Shown here piece after piece: positions 5,890 through 11,264 of a stretch of 11,264 nt of DNA; positions within the stretch are counted from its first letter, which is position 1; each line of letters opens with the position of its first letter. Source of the stretch: Nitrospira sp. (GTDB lineage: Bacteria; Nitrospirota; Nitrospiria; Nitrospirales; Nitrospiraceae). The notes under the pieces are model-generated. The model did not search any database and was not told where the DNA came from. It saw only the letters and a program-made list of their open reading frames with translations. A program made the position numbers and the translations under genes. The DNA is taken from the NCBI GenBank assembly GCA_016873525.1, contig VGXD01000043.1, positions 1 to 11,264 on the forward strand, read 5' to 3'.

Positions 5890-6978
5890 ATGATGGCGGA
5901 CAGCGTGGCGGAGCAGATCGCAGCCTTGAAAGACGAGGATTGGACCGTCCGGGAAGAGGCGGCCGTCTCGCTGGGGACGTTGCGCGACGCGCGGGCGGTG
6001 GGACCTCTCCTGGCCCTGCTGAAAGATTCCGACCGGGCGGTGCGGGACGCCGCGATCAGCGCCTTGACCGCCATCGGGGAAGCCTCGGTGACGGCCTTGG
6101 GCGGTTGTCTGGCCGATCCCGATTTCACGGTTCAGGAGTCGGCTGCGGCGATCCTTTCGACGATCGGCGACGCCCGCGTCACAGATCCGCTCATCAAGGC
6201 GTTGAGGAGTTCCGACTGGATCGTCAGGATGCACGCCGCCAAGGCTCTGGGGCGCATCGGAGATACGCGGGCGGCCCAGGCGCTCATGCCTCTGTTGCAG
6301 GACAAGGTTAAGGCGGTGCGGGTGGATGCGGCGCAAGCCCTGACCCTCATCGGCTTGGCCGCGGTCCCTCTGTTGCTGGAGGCGTTGAAACATGACGAAT
6401 GGCTGGTCCGACTGCACGCCGTCGAGGCGCTGGGGAAAATCAAAGCGCCGGAATCGGTGGAGCCCTTGCTCTGGGTTTTGTTCAACGACCAGGATGCGGC
6501 GGTCCGAGAGGACGCCGTCCGTTCGCTGGGCGACATCGGCGACGCGAAGGCCGTGGACTTCCTGCTCATGGTGATGAAGGAGGCGAGGCTGCGTTCCGTC
6601 GCCGTGGAAGCGCTGGGGAAAATCGGAGACCGGCGGGTGGTGCCGGCTCTGGTCGAGGTCGTTACCGGCGTGAATCGGCCGGCCGACATCCGGCCGATCG
6701 ATGGGTGCGGCGATCGATGGGACAGCGAAATGCTGGCCATGGAAGCGGCGGTGAAGGCGTTGGCGCAAGTTCGGGACGAGGCCACGATCCCTACGTTGGT
6801 CGCGGCGCTGCAGAATACCGTGGTCCGGGCAGAGGCGGCGGCGGCCCTTGTGGCCTTCGGTCAACCGGCCATCTCCCCGCTTCTGACGGTGCTGAGAAAA
6901 GAGCGGGACGAGAACATTCTGTTCCACGCGAAGGACGCCTTGGCGCGGTTGGGATGGCGGGCGAACAGAATCCAGTGA
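5890..6978 (+). CDS. HEAT-repeat alpha-solenoid protein 2
   Basis: The protein has 362 aa from ATG 5890 (ATG 5893 is equally possible). The Shine-Dalgarno is weak (GGGGCAGG just upstream). The start is set by alignment with the paralogue starts, because sequence upstream in the same frame is non-repeat. About eleven EZ-HEAT units run from QIAALKDEDWTVREEAAVSL (about 9-28) to the end. As in protein 1, the order is interrupted near the C-terminal third by a loop (about 259-283, VNRPADIRPIDGCGDRWDSE) with a single Cys273 after a Pro, followed by an AAVKALAQVRD repeat and a terminal LARLGW cap (351-356). The matching insertion and cap make it the closest architectural sister of protein 1. It lacks the long C-terminal tail. 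No catalytic domain is visible, and a cytoplasmic scaffold role is inferred. The next gene starts 17 or 92 bp downstream, depending on the start chosen. Confidence 0.9.
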   Translation: MMADSVAEQIAALKDEDWTVREEAAVSLGTLRDARAVGPLLALLKDSDRAVRDAAISALTAIGEASVTALGGCLADPDFTVQESAAAILSTIGDARVTDPLIKALRSSDWIVRMHAAKALGRIGDTRAAQALMPLLQDKVKAVRVDAAQALTLIGLAAVPLLLEALKHDEWLVRLHAVEALGKIKAPESVEPLLWVLFNDQDAAVREDAVRSLGDIGDAKAVDFLLMVMKEARLRSVAVEALGKIGDRRVVPALVEVVTGVNRPADIRPIDGCGDRWDSEMLAMEAAVKALAQVRDEATIPTLVAALQNTVVRAEAAAALVAFGQPAISPLLTVLRKERDENILFHAKDALARLGWRANRIQ

Positions 6979-7070
6979 GGAGTGTCGAGTGAGGAATGCT
7001 GAACGGAAGAAAACGGCCGTTCCCCTTGCTCATCGTTCTGCGTGTAGCAGCCAGCGTTGCCGTTGAAGCC

Positions 7071-8174
7071 ATGCCGAAAGAATCGCTAGAGACCTTGATC
7101 GCGGAGCTGGTCCATGAAGAGGACTGGCGTCGGATGCGTGCGACGGCGGCCTGTCTGAAGGGCGGGCCGAAGGCCGTGGAGGCGCTCGTCCAGGTGTTGG
7201 AGACCGGCAGCGCGGCCCTCAAGATGGAAGCGGCCGGTATGCTGGCGCGGATCAAGGACCCCCAGGGCGGCGTGCCGCTGGTGCGTTTGTTGAAAGATGA
7301 GGATGCCTCCGTGCGCAAGGCCGGGGCCATTGCCTTGGAGCAGATGGCCGGCGTCCTGGACCAGGCTGCGGCGGCGGTCTTGGTGGCGGACCTGCACGAG
7401 TTGAAAGAAGAAGGCCAACGCGAGTCGGTGATCGGGCTGCTGGGCTTGATCCCCACGGCCATCCACCCCCTGTGCGCCTTGCTCAAGCATCCCGACGAGT
7501 CGGCGCGGCGGACGGCCGCGGACATTTTGGAGCATCTGCTGGATTCCCGTTCGGCCGATGCCTGCGTCGATGCGATGGGGGATCCGGTCGTTCGGGACGT
7601 GGCCATCCAGACGTTGAAGAAACTCGGGGCGATCAGGGAGCGGATCACCACGGCCTTCGACGCGCTGCGCGAGGTCGAGGGGGCCAGCGAGAGGGAAGAA
7701 GCCCGCATGGCGACCGTCATCGATCTGCTGGGGATCGGCCGTCCGAGCGTTGAAATTCTGATCGAATACCTGCAAGATGAGGACTGGCTGGTGCGAGAAG
7801 CCGCGGCCGATTTGCTGGGCAAGATCGGCGATGTCCGGGCCGTGGAGCCCCTCATGGAGCGGCTGCGGGCGGATAAAGACACCGGGGTCAAGGAACTGGC
7901 GATCAAGTCCCTGGGCTTGATCGGGGATGCGCGTCCGGTGGAACTGTACATCGAGGCCATTCCGCTGCGCCCGCTCAGGACTCTGGCCATGGAGGCGTTG
8001 GCGAAGGTCAAGGATGTGGAGGTGCTGCGCTCGCACGAGGGCCTCTTTGAGCGCCTGAAGACCGACCGTGACGGGTTGGTGTCGTATAATGCCGGCATGA
8101 TCGTGGACAAGCTCCAGGCGATGGCCATGCAAGCGGCTGATGGGGGGAGCCACGAGGAGGGTGAGGATGAGTGA
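7071..8174 (+). CDS. HEAT-repeat alpha-solenoid protein 3, divergent member
   Basis: The protein has 367 aa from ATG 7071 (MPKESLETLIAEL). This start places the first helix as in the paralogues. An upstream in-frame ATG at 6996 would add a hydrophobic stretch (PFPLLIVLRVAASVAVEA) that none of the sisters has. If that start were used, the protein could carry an N-terminal membrane or export signal, so the choice matters. HEAT units are regular at about 35-95 and 225-315 (IEYLQDEDWLVREAAADLLG, GDVRAVEPLMERL). The middle (about 96-220) is more diverged and includes a charged linker, EVEGASEREEAR. The C-terminus has no LGW cap and ends in an acidic tail (GGSHEEGEDE). The stop overlaps the next start by 8 bp (8167-8174), which implies translational coupling. 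Confidence 0.87.
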   Translation: MPKESLETLIAELVHEEDWRRMRATAACLKGGPKAVEALVQVLETGSAALKMEAAGMLARIKDPQGGVPLVRLLKDEDASVRKAGAIALEQMAGVLDQAAAAVLVADLHELKEEGQRESVIGLLGLIPTAIHPLCALLKHPDESARRTAADILEHLLDSRSADACVDAMGDPVVRDVAIQTLKKLGAIRERITTAFDALREVEGASEREEARMATVIDLLGIGRPSVEILIEYLQDEDWLVREAAADLLGKIGDVRAVEPLMERLRADKDTGVKELAIKSLGLIGDARPVELYIEAIPLRPLRTLAMEALAKVKDVEVLRSHEGLFERLKTDRDGLVSYNAGMIVDKLQAMAMQAADGGSHEEGEDE

Positions 8175-8949
8175 CGTGGAAGGAGCCGGTCGGCAGGCGG
8201 ATCGGGTGGAGCAGTTGCTCTCCGCCTTGCGGGACGAAAATGAAGCGCTGCGCGACCATGCGGCGGCCAGTCTCGGGCAGATGGGCTTGGAGGCCTTGCC
8301 GGGGTTGCTCGGTCTGCTGGCCGACGAAGATACGGTGATCCGCGAGGCTGCCACCAGCGCGATCGTCAGGATCGGTCCTGCCGCCGTGGAGCTGCTCATC
8401 GAGGCGTTGCAGGACGACGAATGGGCGGTGCGGGAACAGGCCGCTTCGGCCCTCGGCAAGCTGAAGGACCCGCGGGGCGTCGAGCCCTTGATCCGCGCGC
8501 TCAAGGACAAAGACGGCGCGGTCCGCAGTTCGGCGGTCTGGGCGTTGGAGCGGGTGGGGGATCCACGGGCCGTGCCGGGACTGGTGGAGGCCTTGGCGGA
8601 CGGCACGTTGCGCGAAGATGTCGCGCGCGTCCTGAAGAAAATCGGCGACGTGCGGGCGGTGGAGGCGCTGATCGACGGGTTGCTCGGCACCAATTGGATG
8701 GTGCGGCGACACGCGGCCGAAGCCTTGGGCAAGATCGGCGATCCGCGCGGCCTCGCCCCGCTGATCGAGGCGTTGAAGGATGAGGACTGGCTGGTGCGGC
8801 GGAACGCGGCCGAGTCCTTGGCCAGACTGGGCGACCGGCGGGCCGTGGAGCCGCTGGTGCCGTTGTTGGAAGATGAGAACGAGATGGTCCAGGAGACAGC
8901 GGAAGGCGCCCTGGCCAGCCTCGGCTGGAAATCCCAGGCAACCAATTAG
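8167..8949 (+). CDS. HEAT-repeat alpha-solenoid protein 4
   Basis: The protein has 260 aa. The start at ATG 8167 is supported by a strong purine-rich Shine-Dalgarno (GAGGAGG, 8154-8160) and by the 8-bp overlap with the previous stop. It is the most regular member, with about eight EZ-HEAT units. These include LIEALQDDEWAVREQAASAL (about 77-96), LIRALKDKDGAVRSSAVWAL and LIEALKDEDWLVRRNAAESL (about 199-218). One shortened unit lies at about 139-162 (VEALADGTLREDVARVLKKI). It ends with ASLGWKSQATN, the same LGW cap as proteins 1 and 2. No signal peptide, cysteine insertion or catalytic domain is visible. The close link to proteins 3 and 5 suggests that the products act together or on the same target; that is inference. 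Confidence 0.92.
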   Translation: MSDVEGAGRQADRVEQLLSALRDENEALRDHAAASLGQMGLEALPGLLGLLADEDTVIREAATSAIVRIGPAAVELLIEALQDDEWAVREQAASALGKLKDPRGVEPLIRALKDKDGAVRSSAVWALERVGDPRAVPGLVEALADGTLREDVARVLKKIGDVRAVEALIDGLLGTNWMVRRHAAEALGKIGDPRGLAPLIEALKDEDWLVRRNAAESLARLGDRRAVEPLVPLLEDENEMVQETAEGALASLGWKSQATN

Positions 8950-8972
8950 CGAGGAAAGGCTAGAAGGCAGCC

Positions 8973-9689
8973 ATGGCAGATCAAGTTCCCGAGCAACCGG
9001 CAAAGCTGATTCAGATCGGTCCCAAGGGAGGGGCCAAACAAGACGGGTTCAACCTGGTCACCGAAAAAGTGGTGGCGGTGAATCCGGCGGCCAAACAACT
9101 GGAAGTGGAGTTGTTGGCCTATGACGGCAAGACGGTGATTTTGGACGTCGCGGAGGAAGCGCTTGAGGACCTCAAGAAACTCAAGCCCGGCGACGGGGCG
9201 ACCATCCGGGTGGTGGAAAATGGCGGCAAGCGCGTCGCCAAGAGTTTTCGGATCCGTTCCAAGGACCCGAACACGGCGAAGGCGGATGCGATGTTGCTGG
9301 ACCTGAAAGACACCCACTGGCTCAACCGCAAGTACGCGGCGGAAGCCTTGGGGGACCTGAAGGATGAGCGGGCGGTGGCGCCCTTGGTGGTGGCCTTGTC
9401 CGACGAGGTCGGGGATGTCCGTCAGCGGGCCTATGACTCGCTGATTAAATTGGGAGCCGTCTCGGTCACGCCGCTGATTTCGTTGCTGGTGTCGGAGGAA
9501 GATGAGCTGCGCCAGTCCGCCACGGAGATTATCCGCAAGATCGGCAAGCCGGCGGTGGAGCCTCTAGCGGTTGCGTTGGGGGAGGCGGACGATCGGCTCA
9601 AGGGCCGGATCATGAAAGTGTTGGATCGGATGGGCTATAAGCCCAAACCGAAGGACGACGGGGTGAAGCAACTGGGCACCCAGGTCTGA
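8973..9689 (+). CDS. HEAT-repeat protein 5 with N-terminal beta-rich domain
   Basis: The protein has 238 aa from ATG 8973, with GAAGG 5 nt upstream and a 23-bp gap after gene 4. It has two parts. Residues about 26-95 (GFNLVTEKVVAVNPAAKQLE, then LLAYDGKTVILDV, LKPGDGATIRVV, GGKRVAKSFRI) look like a small beta-barrel of the kind seen in OB/CusF/DUF5666-like domains, with the xVxAVNPxxKxLxV and LKPGD hallmarks. Residues about 104-222 hold about four HEAT units (LLDLKDTHWLNRKYAAEALG, PLVVALSDEVGDVRQRAYDS). The last ends in LDRMGYKP, a variant of the LGW cap. The tail is basic and polar. There is no signal peptide. The beta domain may be the interaction module that distinguishes this member; no ligand can be read from the sequence. 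It is the last gene of the run, 10 bp from the convergent ugd stop. Confidence 0.88.
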   Translation: MADQVPEQPAKLIQIGPKGGAKQDGFNLVTEKVVAVNPAAKQLEVELLAYDGKTVILDVAEEALEDLKKLKPGDGATIRVVENGGKRVAKSFRIRSKDPNTAKADAMLLDLKDTHWLNRKYAAEALGDLKDERAVAPLVVALSDEVGDVRQRAYDSLIKLGAVSVTPLISLLVSEEDELRQSATEIIRKIGKPAVEPLAVALGEADDRLKGRIMKVLDRMGYKPKPKDDGVKQLGTQV

Positions 9690-9699
9690 GAGGCCGGGT

Positions 9700-11025
9700 T
9701 TACGCGCCGGTGTTCGGATTTCTGGTCGGCCGGCCGACGGAGACGTAGTGGAATCCCAACGCGGCCATGCGGTCCGGTTCGTAGACGTTGCGGAGGTCGA
9801 TGAAGAGGGGGCGGCGTAACGCCTTCTTGACACGCTCGAAGTCCAAGTTCCTGAACTGGTTCCATTCCGTCAGCAAGACCAGCCCGTCGGCACCCCGCAC
9901 GGCATCGTAGGCATCCGCACAAGGCGTCATCTTGGGCAGGAGCGCGCTCCCTTCCTCCATGGCCTCCGGGTCATAGACGCGGACCGCACAGCCTTCGGCC
10001 AACAACTGTTCCGCGATGGCCAGCGCGGGGGATTCCCTCAGGTCGTTGGTGTTCGGCTTGAAGGAGAGTCCCAGCAGGCCGATGGTTTTCCCCTTGAGTC
10101 CGTCCATCGCGTCGCGAATCTTCCCCACCATCTGTTGCCGCTGACGTTCGTTGACCCTGGCGGCTGCCGCCGCGATCTGCATGTCCAGCCCGGCTCTCTC
10201 GCCGATTTGAATCAGGGCGGCCAGATCCTTGGGGAAGCAGGATCCGCCGAACCCCGGTCCTGCGTGGAGGAACTTGGCTCCGATCCTGTGGTCCAGCCCC
10301 ATTGCCTTGGACACCACCTGCACGTCGGCGCCGACTTTCTCGCAGAGGTTGGCGATCTCGTTGATGAAGGAAATCTTGGTCGCCAAAAAAGCATTGGAGG
10401 CGTACTTGATCATTTCCGCCGAGGCGATATCGGTCACGACGAAGGGGGTTTCGATCAGATAGAGGGGGCGGTACAAGTCTTTCATGACCGCAATGGCCTC
10501 GGCGCTGTCTGCGCCGATGACGACCCGATTGGGCCTGAGAAAGTCCTCGATGGCCGAGCCTTCCCGGAGGAATTCCGGATTCGACACGATGTCGAAGCGG
10601 CAGGGAGCGGGCTGGTGGGCGCGGATGACCTCGCGGATTTTTTCGCCGGTGCCGACCGGCACCGTGGATTTTGTCGCGATGACCTTGTAGCCGGTCATGT
10701 GCTTGGCGATCCCTCGGCCTACGTCTTCGACATAGGAGAGATCGGCCGACCCGTCGGGTCTCGAGGGAGTCCCGACGGCGATGAAGATAGCCAGGGCTTT
10801 ATCGACGGCCTTGGCAATGTCGGTGGTGAAGGTCAGGCGGTTTTCCCTGATTCCCTTGTTGACCAGTTCGGTCAGCCCTGGCTCGTAAAACGGGACGTCG
10901 CCTTTTTCCAGCTTCCCAATCCGCTTCGCGTCCGTATCCATGCAGATGACGTTGAGGCCAAACTCGGCGAAGCAGGCTCCCGTGACCAGTCCGACGTATC
11001 CTGTCCCAATGATGCTGATCTGCAT
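9700..11025 (-). CDS. ugd: UDP-glucose 6-dehydrogenase
   Basis: The enzyme oxidises UDP-glucose to UDP-glucuronate with two NAD+ in the cytoplasm, feeding capsule, exopolysaccharide or lipopolysaccharide sugars. It has 441 aa, a normal family length. ATG 11025 has AGGAAGG 7 nt upstream. The Rossmann motif IGTGYVGLVTG lies at 6-16. KSTVPVGT (119-126, Thr121), SNPEFLREGSAIEDFLRPNR (148-167), EMIKYASNAFLATKISFINE (204-223, Lys207/Asn211) and FGGSCFPKDL (259-268, Cys263/Asp267) supply the active site. Cys263 is the nucleophile for the thiohemiacetal step. The C-terminal domain carries the family TNDLRESPAL (327-336) and RNVYEP. All expected residues are present. The gene converges on the HEAT run and has its own promoter at 11104-11132. 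No other sugar-nucleotide gene is in view, so the pathway it serves cannot be named. Confidence 0.97.
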   Translation of the reverse strand: MQISIIGTGYVGLVTGACFAEFGLNVICMDTDAKRIGKLEKGDVPFYEPGLTELVNKGIRENRLTFTTDIAKAVDKALAIFIAVGTPSRPDGSADLSYVEDVGRGIAKHMTGYKVIATKSTVPVGTGEKIREVIRAHQPAPCRFDIVSNPEFLREGSAIEDFLRPNRVVIGADSAEAIAVMKDLYRPLYLIETPFVVTDIASAEMIKYASNAFLATKISFINEIANLCEKVGADVQVVSKAMGLDHRIGAKFLHAGPGFGGSCFPKDLAALIQIGERAGLDMQIAAAAARVNERQRQQMVGKIRDAMDGLKGKTIGLLGLSFKPNTNDLRESPALAIAEQLLAEGCAVRVYDPEAMEEGSALLPKMTPCADAYDAVRGADGLVLLTEWNQFRNLDFERVKKALRRPLFIDLRNVYEPDRMAALGFHYVSVGRPTRNPNTGA

Positions 11026-11062
11026 GGAAAACCCTTCCTGTCTGAATTGCCGTGCGTCGGAT

Positions 11063-11080
11063 CCCTCGTTTGAAAGAGGG
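11063..11080 (-). other. Small hairpin in the ugd leader
   Basis: CCCTC (11063-11067) and GAGGG (11076-11080) pair perfectly around an 8-nt loop. It lies 38 bp or more upstream of the ugd start codon, inside the expected 5' untranslated leader on the minus strand. There is no U-run, so it is not a classical terminator. A role in mRNA stability or regulation is possible but unproven. Confidence 0.3.
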
Positions 11081-11111
11081 CTATACGAAATAGAGCGGGG
11101 TGAAGTATAGC
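11080..11111. promoter_or_regulatory. Inverted repeat GCTATAC-N18-GTATAGC upstream of ugd
   Basis: GCTATAC (11080-11086) and GTATAGC (11105-11111) are perfect 7-bp inverted copies separated by 18 bp. The right half overlaps the proposed -10 of the ugd promoter, and the left half lies near or just after the transcription start. The layout fits a dimeric regulator site, but the halves also contain TATA-like elements on each strand, so they could simply be back-to-back promoter sequences. Confidence 0.3.
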
Positions 11112-11132
11112 AAGGAGGTCTCCATGCCGCAA
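11104..11132 (-). promoter_or_regulatory. Candidate sigma-70 promoter for ugd
   Basis: On the minus strand TTGCGG (11127-11132) is followed after 17 bp by TATACT (11104-11109), matching consensus at 3 of 6 and 5 of 6 positions. Initiation near 11097 would give a leader of about 70 nt. The -35 lies just inside the boundary of the neighbouring insertion sequence (about 11138), so the promoter core survived that insertion while anything further upstream was displaced. Confidence 0.45.
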
Positions 11133-11137
11133 GCGAG
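11124..11137 (+). pseudogene. Five-codon remnant of a gene divergent from ugd, cut by an insertion sequence
   Basis: AAGGAGG (11112-11118) followed 5 nt later by ATG 11124 is the strongest Shine-Dalgarno/start pair in the window. The frame reads MPQAS and then runs into the insertion-sequence terminus at about 11138, meeting TGA at 11157-11159 after 11 codons in total. The simplest reading is that a plus-strand gene once began here and was interrupted by the IS481-like element. Its remainder would lie beyond the window on the far side of the element. Too little is left to name it. A genuine 11-residue leader peptide is a weaker alternative. Confidence 0.45.
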
Positions 11138-11154
11138 TGTACTGGGTCAGTACA
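11138..11154. repeat. Palindromic end of the IS481-like element
   Basis: TGTACTG (11138-11144) and CAGTACA (11148-11154) are perfect inverted 7-mers around GGT. The near-dyad at the very tip is likely part of the terminal inverted repeat bound by the transposase. It can be tested by finding the same sequence, inverted, at the other end of the element. Confidence 0.5.
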
Positions 11155-11170
11155 TGTGAGACGAGGGACC

Positions 11171-11264
11171 TCACGGCGGATGATGCGCGAGGTATTCCGC
11201 CGGTGTCAAATAGCCCAACGCCTGATGGGGGCGGACGTGGTTGTAGGTGTGCTCCCAGACCCGC
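11171..11264 (-). CDS. DDE transposase (IS481/IS3-type integrase core), C-terminal fragment
   Basis: Only the last 30 codons are in the window, reading RVWEHTYNHVRPHQALGYLT followed by PAEYLAHHPP and TGA (11171-11173). The YNHVRPHQALGYLTPAEYL signature is the conserved C-terminus of the rve/integrase-core transposases of IS481 and some IS3-group elements. The catalytic Asp/Asp/Glu residues lie outside the window, so integrity cannot be judged. The stop lies about 30 bp from the element's end, as is normal for a compact insertion sequence. Confidence 0.8.
   Translation of the reverse strand, partial: RVWEHTYNHVRPHQALGYLTPAEYLAHHPP

Larger units (their letters stand above)
11138..11264 (-). 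mobile_element. Terminus of an IS481-like insertion sequence (continues past the window)
   Basis: The element end is placed at TGTACTGGGTCAGTACA (11138-11154), followed by the 3' end of a transposase gene on the minus strand (stop at 11171-11173). IS481-family elements usually end in TGT...ACA, and the transposase fragment has an integrase-core C-terminus, so the family call rests on those two points. The other end and any target duplication are outside the window. Confidence 0.6.

Noticed and set aside
7086..8945. Long minus-strand open frame (619 codons) opposite HEAT genes 3 and 4
   Set aside because: Its translation is Arg/Ser/Pro/His/Gln-rich with no domain, and it mirrors the codon periodicity of the well-supported plus-strand HEAT repeats. 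Similar shadows occur at 5368-6927 and 6791-8128.
4384..9689. Assignment of the HEAT genes as phycobilisome lyases (CpcE/CpcF)
   Set aside because: They share only the repeat type. No phycobiliprotein genes are present, and the lyase label on this repeat family is historical.
10135..11073. Plus-strand open frame of 312 codons opposite ugd
   Set aside because: It lies wholly over a textbook UDP-glucose dehydrogenase, has no recognisable motif or ribosome-binding site, and has a composition typical of an antisense shadow.

Overview
The window is GC-rich, densely coded bacterial chromosome with insertion sequences at both ends. The G/C-biased third codon positions, the array of short-period HEAT-repeat genes, the style of the UDP-glucose dehydrogenase, and above all a 124-bp imperfect palindrome (4208-4331) that I recall from Nitrospira intergenic regions suggest a Nitrospira-like member of the Nitrospirota. 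This assignment is inference from memory. No marker gene is present.

Layout: (1) 1-1170 is the right-hand part of an IS3-family element: orfA (its 5' end lies outside the window), orfB broken by an in-frame amber codon, and a right terminal repeat. (2) 1220-2512, minus strand, encodes a protein resembling an alpha/beta-hydrolase whose nucleophile-elbow Ser appears to be Gly. (3) 2704-4207, plus strand, holds an exported alkaline-phosphatase/phosphodiesterase-superfamily protein that has lost the expected catalytic and metal ligands, and an overlapping small secreted protein of unknown function. (4) 4208-4331 is the palindromic repeat. (5) 4384-9689, all plus strand, is a run of five HEAT-repeat protein genes (451, 362, 367, 260 and 238 aa). 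The third and fourth overlap by 8 bp, and the last carries an extra N-terminal beta-rich domain. (6) 9700-11025, minus strand, encodes UDP-glucose 6-dehydrogenase, which converges on the HEAT run with a 10-nt gap. (7) From about 11138 to the end lies the terminus of a second insertion sequence (IS481-like), with the last 30 codons of its transposase on the minus strand. It appears to have landed five codons into a gene that started divergently from ugd.

How the parts relate: the HEAT proteins are probably co-transcribed, at least from 5890 on. They are alpha-solenoid scaffolds or adaptors with no visible catalytic domain and no signal peptide in the preferred models, so they are expected in the cytoplasm; their partner is unknown. 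The ugd gene supplies UDP-glucuronate for surface polysaccharide and has its own promoter. No CRISPR array, tRNA, rRNA, phage gene or obvious defence cassette was seen. The less ordinary content is the multi-paralogue HEAT operon and two neighbouring proteins that look like catalytically dead members of enzyme superfamilies.
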